The notes beneath the pieces were generated by a model. The model was not told the origin of the DNA. It saw only the letters and a list, made by a program, of their open reading frames with translations, and ran no database searches. Source: Macrotis lagotis (taxonomy: Eukaryota > Chordata > Mammalia > Peramelemorphia > Peramelidae). Taken from it: a stretch of DNA of 64,000 nucleotides. Positions 57,068-64,000 of the stretch are shown here, piece after piece; the stretch's first letter is position 1, and each line of letters starts with the position of its first letter. The DNA lies in NCBI RefSeq assembly GCF_037893015.1, contig NC_133665.1, forward strand, positions 40,376,537 through 40,440,536. Direction: 5' to 3'. The position numbers were made by a program, and so were the translations under genes.

Positions 57068-57179
57068 AGGTCTAGAACAAGAAAAGGAAATGACAGACCA
57101 TTCCAATATCTTTGACAAGGAAAGTCCCAATGGGGTCATGAAGAGTTGGATACTGCTGAACAACACCAACAATAACAAG
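57068..57179 (+). repeat. MAR1-like long SINE, sense, 3' part only
   Basis: It has aaaaggaaatgacagaccat, tccaatatctttgacaagga and catgaagagttggatactgc, with a CAACAACA tail. Confidence 0.75.
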
Positions 57180-57576
57180 TCAAGGTATCATAGAAGGCCT
57201 TTCATCTAGACTTGGTGACTTGAACTCCATGATGTCAGGTATGGAATGACTCTTTACTTATTTAAATTTCTACTTCTTCTTAGTTTTGTTCTATTTTAAA
57301 CATTAAACTCCATGGAAGAAAAATGAGCTTTCTCACAATTGTCCTTTATAATTGTCCTAACTACCCAGTGCAGTAGTCTTATTTCTTCTTCAATATAATC
57401 CTTACAATGCTCTTTTTTGTTTTCATCCTCAGTTACTTACCCATGCTTCCAATTTCTGTACCTGTTTTTTTTTTAAATTGGTATTTGCTGATTACTTCCT
57501 TTTATATTTTTCTTAGGCAGCTCTTTTTTCTTCTCATCAGAATAATATTTGCTTGCCATCAAAATTTCATTTTTAG

Positions 57577-57700
57577 GGGGCAGCTAGGTGGCATAGTGGA
57601 TAGACCATTGGCCCTGGAGTCAGGAGGACCTGAATCCAAGTTTGACCTCAAACACAATAATTGCCTAGCTGTGAATAAAATTTTAAAAAAATTTAAAAAA
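57577..57700 (+). repeat. Short marsupial SINE, sense, lacking its 3' third
   Basis: It starts agggggcagctaggtggcat and reaches taattgcctagctgtg, then passes directly into an A/T-rich tail, without the usual gccttgggcaagccacttaa block. The flanks share tcatttttaggg (57568 and 57701), a target duplication. Confidence 0.9.
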
Positions 57701-57909
57701 TCATTTTTAGGGCCTTCAAAAACCTTTTTAGACTTGCTTCCCCTTTAAAATATTAGACTATGAAATTCTAATTATACTTTCAATGCTGAACCATCTGCCT
57801 CTCCATTGACCTTTGAGTGGTCTTCATTACTTCTTATTCTTGTCATATTTTTCTAACTCATTTTATCTTTCTTTATGCACTTTTGTATCAAAGTCACTAA
57901 AAATAAAAT

Positions 57910-58040
57910 AATATATTGATCAAATTTCAATGGACAAAAAAATTTTCATGTGCCAACTACTCTGCTAAGTTTTGGGGATGTGAAAAAAATGAAAAGGTTA
58001 CTGTCCTCAAGAAGCTTAAAGTCTAACAGGAGAAGAGAAT
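57910..58040 (+). repeat. L2-type LINE 3' fragment
   Basis: It has catgtgccaactactctgct, aagttttggggatgtgaaaa and gtcctcaagaagcttaaagt. Confidence 0.65.
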
Positions 58041-58779
58041 ACTTATAGGGAGTGATGACCATGAAAGGGAGTTATGGTTTGGGAAGCCTTAAACATAGTA
58101 AGTGGAGCAAAAGGATGGTCCATTGATATGCTCTCTCCAGAGGCAACAGCTGTGTTGTCTTGATTACAGTTTTCAGAATAAGAGCTGGAGTGGTGGTGAT
58201 AGAGGATGGTTCAAGTGGTTTTTGGTGATCTTGTTTAGTGGATAGAAAATGGCTGAAGTGGGATCAGGAATGCAAAGTCTGAGGGAGCCCAATTGACTTG
58301 GCTTCTCCTAGACATTTTCACTGGCAGTTGGATTTGGAGGGTGGATTAACAGTAGCAGAGAATTTTGGCAGGTTTTATCATGTTCTTTGTAGTATTTCTT
58401 TATCCTCTACAACAGATGTTGGCTCATGAGCTGAAATTATTTTTATAGTATACTATTTATAAATATTTATCCTGAGCATTACAATATGGAATGACCATGT
58501 GACCTGTGAAATGTTTTTTTTATATAACCAATAATGCCAAGTTCTTTGTTTGCCTTTTTAAAGGAGAACTCATGAGTCATTCTTCAATTTAACTGCAACT
58601 TTCTTTTATTCTCAGTCATCTCCTTGTCAATCTCCTTGCTACCTAGACCAGAAATGAAACTTAGGAGAACTTAACCATTTCATCCTCAGAATTCCCAACT
58701 TGGAGTGCAAACATTCTGACTAGTTGTTGTGTCACTCGTCTGCTACATCTAGCTATGGCTTCAGCTATGCTACACTTTA
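58041..58779. other. Intergenic stretch without a recognised feature
   Basis: I see no exon or named repeat in it. Confidence 0.45.
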
Positions 58780-58947
58780 TTTTTTTTTATTTTTTTATTT
58801 TTTTAGGTTTTTGCAAGGCAAATGGGGCCAAGTGGCCCGCCCAAGGCCACACAGCTAGGCAATCACCAAGTGTCTGAGACCAGATCCGAACCCAGGTACT
58901 CCCGACTCCAGGGCCAGCGCCCCATCCACCGCTCCACCCAGCCACCC
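58780..58947 (-). repeat. Short marsupial SINE, antisense, with A-to-G hypermutation on its sense strand
   Basis: A T-rich tail (58780-58804) leads to aggtttttgcaaggcaaatg and ends ccacccagccacccc. The perfect 15-bp direct repeat ctatgctacacttta lies at 58765-58779 and 58948-58962. Compared with the other copies here, about 17 plus-strand T are replaced by C (ggttaag to ggccaag, gcttgccc to gcccgccc, aattattaag to aatcaccaag, gatttgaa to gatccgaa). On the SINE sense strand these are A to G. Only about three other private differences remain, two of them at CpG. Confidence 0.93.
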
Positions 58948-59155
58948 CTATGCTACACTTTAGCCACTTCTCCAGTCACTATGACTTCTTACTGCCCATC
59001 ATCTTCTCCCTCCCTCTTTTTGGAACTATAATGAGATAAGTTCTGTCATTCCTCTTAAAAAGAGTATGTCAATATACTACCCTATAGCTTCATTTACCAT
59101 CCCTGTAACTTTCTAAATCAAAACTATCCTCCCAGGTTACTTCACCTTTGTATCT

Positions 59156-59406
59156 GCTGTTGTTGTTATGTTCTTTGGTCATTTCAATCATGTCTAATTC
59201 TTTGTGACCCTATTTGGAATTTTCTTGACAAAAAAATCTGCAGTGGTTTACCATTTCCTTCTCCAATTTATTTCATAAGATGAGGAAACTGAGGCAAAAA
59301 GGATTAAGTGTATTGCCTTGAGTCACACAGCTGGTAAATGTCTTTCTGATGTGTCTTCTTGACTTTAGCTTCTCTTGTCTATCTACTATAGTGTCACCTT
59401 CCTGCC
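59156..59406 (-). repeat. MAR1-like long SINE, antisense
   Basis: It reads gctgttgttgttatgttctt, cagtggtttaccatttcctt, gatgaggaaactgaggcaaa and ctactatagtgtcaccttcc. Confidence 0.88.
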
Positions 59407-59419
59407 CCTTGTACCAGTT

Positions 59420-59545
59420 GTTTTCCTTATTAGAATATAAGCTTCTTGAGGGAAGGGATTATTGTTCCTTTTGTATTTGTGCCCCTTGTGTTTAAGTAAG
59501 TGTTCGATATATAGTAAAAACTTACTGCTTTTTTATATTAATTCA
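59420..59545 (+). repeat. L2/L3-type LINE tail
   Basis: It has agaatataagcttcttgagg, gaagggattattgttccttt and tcgatatatagtaaaaactt. Confidence 0.55.
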
Positions 59546-59629
59546 CGTATTTTTCCTTCACATCCCACTTTAAAGCAGTCAAAACTGATGAGAGTAGTAT
59601 GACAATAATGCTAATACTAATAACATTAA

Positions 59630-59720
59630 TAAAGTAATACCTGATGTTTATATAGTGCCTTAAGGTTTCCACAGCACTTGGATTCCTTATATTTTGAACC
59701 TTAAAATGACCCTACTGATT
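59630..59720 (-). repeat. MIR/MON1-type SINE fragment, antisense
   Basis: It has tgatgtttatatagtgcctt, aaggtttccacagcacttgg and aaccttaaaatgaccctact. Confidence 0.6.
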
Positions 59721-61310
59721 GATGAGTAATGAAATTTAGAACACCAAACATTTAAATTGATGTTTACAGATGGTTTCAAAATAGTCTAATTGAAGAATCA
59801 CAAATTCATAGTGTTTTAAGGGTAAAACAAAAAAGAAAAAATCTAACGAGACAGAGGATAATTTTACCCCTGACAAGAATTTGATGACTGGAAGAATTTA
59901 AAGCAGTGAAGGAAGAATAGAAAAACCACTGAACTTTTAGAGTGAAGTAAGACAAAGATGGGGGTTAGATAGACTGTCTCAGGGGGAAGCAGCTTCTTGA
60001 GTCCCAAGATAGGATGATGTGGATCATAGATAGCATGGAGACTAAGACTCATATGAAGAACAAATAGATAGTTGTGCTTAATCTTTCCTACTTCAGGAGG
60101 GACAAAAACTATTTATTGACCTGATATTAGAGCTGTTTTTATCCAGGTTATATCAGAGAATCTTCTATGATTTGCTAATGATCTGATGATGACCGTCACC
60201 CATCCATGGTGACTCAAGTCAGAAAACAAATTCTAGAAGGAAGATTCTTGCTAAAATCTGTGAAGATCTTGGAAAAAAAATGAAACCTTTAGTGATGAAA
60301 GATGTTCTTTCTTCATGGTTGCCAAATAAAGATAAGGACTTCAGAAGGGAAAGGGGAAATATGAGGAGTTAACTGGATAAGAGGTTAAGAATGGGATTTA
60401 AAGTTTTGGTTTAGGGTTTAAAGTATAGAAATGATGGACTCTTGGCAAGGGGTGGAGTACCAATAACAAAGGTTAGTAAAAATACATTTGTCTATAGTCT
60501 TACAAATCTTATCAATTAAGTTTTAGAATGAAAATGGAGGAAGAAGGGGAAAAACTACTTATGATTCTCTGCCAAGCAAGAAAACATAGAGAACAAAGGA
60601 TATAACATATGGAGAAAAACACCAGAAGGGAGTGCCACAATTTCATAAAAGACAATATCCAAGAAGAGAGTGAGTGACAGAAACCATAGCTCCAAGTATA
60701 AGACCACTGATGCATGCAGCACATGAAAGGAGTTCAAGTGGTCATCTAGTGCAACCCCTTCATTTTGCAGATGAATTACTTGAGGGCTGAGAGGGGTTAT
60801 GCCTCAAACCACACAGGGTCTAAGTTGAGTCTATTTTGAGCCCAGTTCCTCTGATTTGAGATAGAGTTTTCATTGCATCTTGGACTACCTTTTCAATAAA
60901 CAGCTGAACTGGAGCTCTTAACAAAGAAGTTAATTTTATTTTAATAGATATCTTTGAGACTTGATGGGGATAAGACTTATGATTGCAACTTGGCTCTGGC
61001 AGAATATTCTTTATTACAAAGAAACAGAATAGATAAAAGGAGTAGAGGGGGAGGAATATGGTGTATTAGAAGTATATACTCAAAGAACTGGTGTTGGGGA
61101 AGCAGGATGGGGAACATTTAGATGAGGATCAATGGAAGCAAAAATAGAAGCATTGCTGTCATGGGAGAATAGTACAGACCATCTGGAAATAAGGAGAAAT
61201 AAGATGAAAGGTTTGAAGAAAGTTCGCAAACTTGGCCAAATATATATACATTTGCTGGAACTTTCTCTCTTTGCTAAGCAGAAAGACTGATAAATTTTTG
61301 ACTTATCTTA
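59721..61310. other. Intergenic stretch without a recognised gene
   Basis: It contains one MIR-like fragment (60735-60865: gtcatctagtgcaacccctt, cattttgcagatgaattact). The short open frames on both strands match nothing I know. Confidence 0.45.
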
Positions 61311-61327
61311 AAGATAATTTCATTCCT

Positions 61328-62111
61328 TGATCATTTTTGGAAGGGATGTGGGAAATCTGGGACACTATTACACTGTTGGTGGAGCTGTGAACTCACCCAA
61401 CCCTTCTGGAGAGCTATTTGGAACTATGCCCAAAGGGCAACAAAAATGTGCATACCCTTTGACCCAGCAATACCACTACTGGGTCTATACCCTGAAGAGA
61501 TGAGGAAAAAGGGTAAAAACATTACTTGTACAAAAATATTCATAGCAGCCCTGTTTGTGGTGGCAAAGAATTGGAAATCCAGTAAATGTCCTTCAATTGG
61601 GGAATGGCTTAGCAAACTGTGGTATATGTATGTCATGGAACACTATTGTTCTATTAGAAACCAGGAGGGATTTGCATGAACTGATGCTGAGTGAGATGAG
61701 CAGAACCAGAAAAACACTGTATACCCTAACAGCAACATGGGGGTGATGTTCAACCTTGAAGGACTTGCTCATTCCATCAGTGCAACAATTGGGAACAATT
61801 TTGGGCTGTCTGCAAAGGAGAGTACCATCTGTATCCAGATAAGGAGCTGTGGAGGTTGAACAAAGTGCAAGGACTATTCCCTTTAATTTAGAAAAAAAAC
61901 AGATATCTTATTGTCTGATCTTGTTACCTCTGATAATTCTCTTCTCTTTAAGGATATGATTTCTCTCTCATCACACCCAATTTGGATCAAGGTACAACAT
62001 GGAAACGAAGTAAAGACTGACAGAGTGCTATCTGTGTGTGTGTGGGGAAGCAAGATGGGGGGAAAATTGTAAAACTCAAATAATATCTTTAATAAAAATA
62101 AATTTAAAAAA
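61328..62111 (+). mobile_element. 5'-truncated L1 with 17-bp target duplication
   Basis: The 784-base insertion codes for the C-terminal end of L1 ORF2, including MCIPFDPAIPLLGLYPEEMR (61446-61505), CTKIFIAALFVVAKNWKSSK and CPSIGEWLSKLWYMYVMEHY. It then has a 3' UTR and ends AATAAAAATAAATTTAAAA. The direct repeat aagataatttcattcct lies at 61311-61327 and 62112-62128. The ORF2 remnant keeps a long open stretch, so the insertion is fairly young. Truncation removes endonuclease and reverse transcriptase. Confidence 0.95.
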
Positions 62112-62128
62112 AAGATAATTTCATTCCT

Positions 62129-63570
62129 CATAAGACCAAGGAAATGACAAGGGCAACAGTCATCATGATATTGGTTCTGAGTAAGGAGAAGCAACTGAAG
62201 AAGAAATGATAGGAAACTTGGGAACAAGAAATTGTTCCATGTTATACAAAAAGAGAAGAGAGCCCATTACTGTTGAATGTGTACTTTGATTTTTTTAAAT
62301 CAAAGGGTTTAGAGAAATATTAGGTATCATTCAGTGGTATGAATTTAGGAGAAGACAAAGAACCAAAAGGAGTCAATGATAAGACTGAAATGAAGAATAA
62401 TATATCTCAGCACTCTAGCATACAAAATAATGGTGGTCATAAATTTTGAAGAAGAGAAATTGATATCTGTTGACAAATGGAGCAGTAAGGACACAAAACA
62501 TGGAGACTGAGAAAAGACAAATTTGACCAGGAAGAAATAATCATGGGGAAAATGGGGGCATGGAAAAATGACATATTAGATATTAATCAAATTTGTCAGA
62601 TATCATATAGAGGTTGAGGGATAAGAACTGAATCTGTGATTACTTTGGTATCGAGAGAAAATTCATTCTAACAATGCAAATTGCCATCTCAGAACCTATA
62701 ATCTTACAGAGATTTACTTAGAATTCTGAGGAGTTAAGAAGCTTGTCTAGAGTCTCATAATCAATACTAGATATGTGTGCGATGAGACTCGAGCCCAGGT
62801 CTTCTAGTTCTAAGGCCAATTCTTTTTCCTCTGAGTTCTATTATTTCTCCATTACATGTATAAACTTTTGAATTCAATTATCCCCCAAAGTCTGAAAAAT
62901 TGGGGAAAAATCCACTGGAGGAACCTATTAGCTATCTTCACTTATCCTATACCTTCCCTGCCTCCCTAGCTTCCTGATCTCATTTGAGACTTTTGGAACA
63001 GATGAACACTCTAAAACTGTTTTTTTCCAGTTCTAAAGCTCATTATGTCACTAGTTGAAGTACTATCACATAGGAGGGAGATTTAGTTTCAGAGGGTGCA
63101 ATCAGGATCAGAGAAAGATGTGTGCTCAATACTAACCAAAACAATAAGAGCTACTTCAAAAAAAAGTAGAATTGGTTGCCTAGTTAGATAATAAAATCCC
63201 AGTTACTGAAAGTAATTTCAGACCATCTGGATAGCCTCTAATTGGCCTTGTAGAAGGGATTCTTACATTGAGTGAAATATTAGACTGAATGATTTTTAAG
63301 ATATTCTTTTCTAAATTCTATGATTTCCATAGGGTTAGCTCTGAAGAAAAAATTCTGAAACTATAAATGATTCCATTGATTATGAAAAAGAACTTTCTAA
63401 AGAGAAAGAGAAATCACTATACAGAGACCTCATCAACCAACAGAGAATTTGAACAAGAAGTATGTTATAGAAATAAGATTGAAGCAAGGGCAGATAACGG
63501 AGGATGAATACCAAAGTGGTTCTGTAACAATTGTAATAGAAATACCAGAATGATTGAAGCTGGCATTGCA
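62129..63570. other. Intergenic stretch without a recognised gene
   Basis: AT- and purine-rich. One antisense MIR-like fragment lies at 62690-62845 (gaggagttaagaagcttgtc, gactcgagcccaggtcttct). I see no exon. Confidence 0.45.
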
Positions 63571-63574
63571 TGCT

Positions 63575-63860
63575 AAGCATCATTCAATCAACATGCACTT
63601 AAGCATCTATTCTGAGTCAAGTACTAAGGATACAAATACAAAGAATGAAATAAAATTTATTTTCAAGAATATTATATCAAGATATAAAATAAAGATAAGG
63701 TAGTTATAGAGATAGACTCTAGCACCTGGAAGGATCCAGAAAGGGTTCTTGTAGGAGACAGGGTTTGATCTATGTCTAGAAAAAAAAGAGGGATTCTTTG
63801 AAGTGGAATTGAGGAAGGAATGCATTCTAAACATAAGGGGGAGGTAGTACAAAGGTATAG
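63575..63860 (+). repeat. L2-type LINE 3' fragment
   Basis: It has catcattcaatcaacatgca, cttaagcatctattctgagt and gtactaaggatacaaataca, then a degraded continuation (ggattctttgaagtggaatt). Confidence 0.5.
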
Positions 63861-64000
63861 AGAAAAGTGTTAAAAATCAAATAGAAGCGTTAGTATTTTA
63901 TCCTCAAGGTAATAGGTTATCAGTAGAATTTATCAAATAGACCATGTTATGGGAGAAATACCTCCTTTCTGAGTCCAAGTGGTAGGTAACTGCTGCCAAA

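Overview
The window is nuclear DNA from a mammal, almost certainly a marsupial. It is AT-rich and intron-rich and carries many copies of the marsupial tRNA-derived SINE with the 5' box ggggcagctaggtggcgcag. It also holds longer MAR1-like SINEs, MIR/MON1 SINEs, marsupial-type L1 and half-L1 (ORF1-only) LINEs, and old CR1/L3 and L2 debris. The repeats alone do not let me choose between an Australian (dasyurid-like) and an American (opossum-like) species.

Positions 1 to about 28.9 kb hold the 3' two thirds of one plus-strand gene, GALNT12 (polypeptide N-acetylgalactosaminyltransferase 12). Eight coding exons (411-600, 4874-5059, 6806-6923, 15608-15784, 17468-17599, 17781-17894, 21254-21400, 27304-27441) join without a break in phase. 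They encode about 400 residues, from the DxH metal-binding motif to the stop after the ricin-type lectin domain. Exons 1-2 of the expected ten (cytoplasmic tail, membrane anchor, stem, start of the catalytic domain) lie upstream of the window. The 3' UTR is largely made of an old MIR and an inverted CR1/L3 fragment. The introns hold SINEs, L1 pieces, a nearly complete half-L1 (24.27-26.87 kb), a hAT-type palindromic element (7.6 kb) and long polypurine or polypyrimidine tracts.

From about 28.9 kb to 64 kb I see no exon of another host gene. In other mammals the next gene downstream is COL15A1, but nothing of it is recognisable here. This intergenic part holds a retrocopy of the ribosomal protein gene RPS23 with an uninterrupted 143-codon frame and 15-bp target-site duplications (30.84-31.43 kb). 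It also holds a degenerate 7SL RNA retropseudogene (31.9-32.1 kb), a second half-L1 with nested L1 pieces (49.8-52.1 kb), a 5'-truncated L1 with a 17-bp target duplication (61.3-62.1 kb), a putative solitary LTR with an inverted partner fragment (53.1 and 55.7 kb), and a short hAT-like element (47.8 kb). Three unexplained local duplications lie between 43.7 and 48.3 kb.

The most unusual single item is a SINE at about 58.78-58.95 kb. Nearly all its private differences from its family are A-to-G on the SINE sense strand, and it is bounded by a perfect 15-bp target duplication. This looks like a SINE transcript heavily A-to-I edited before reverse transcription. No CRISPR, operon, phage or prokaryote-type system is present.
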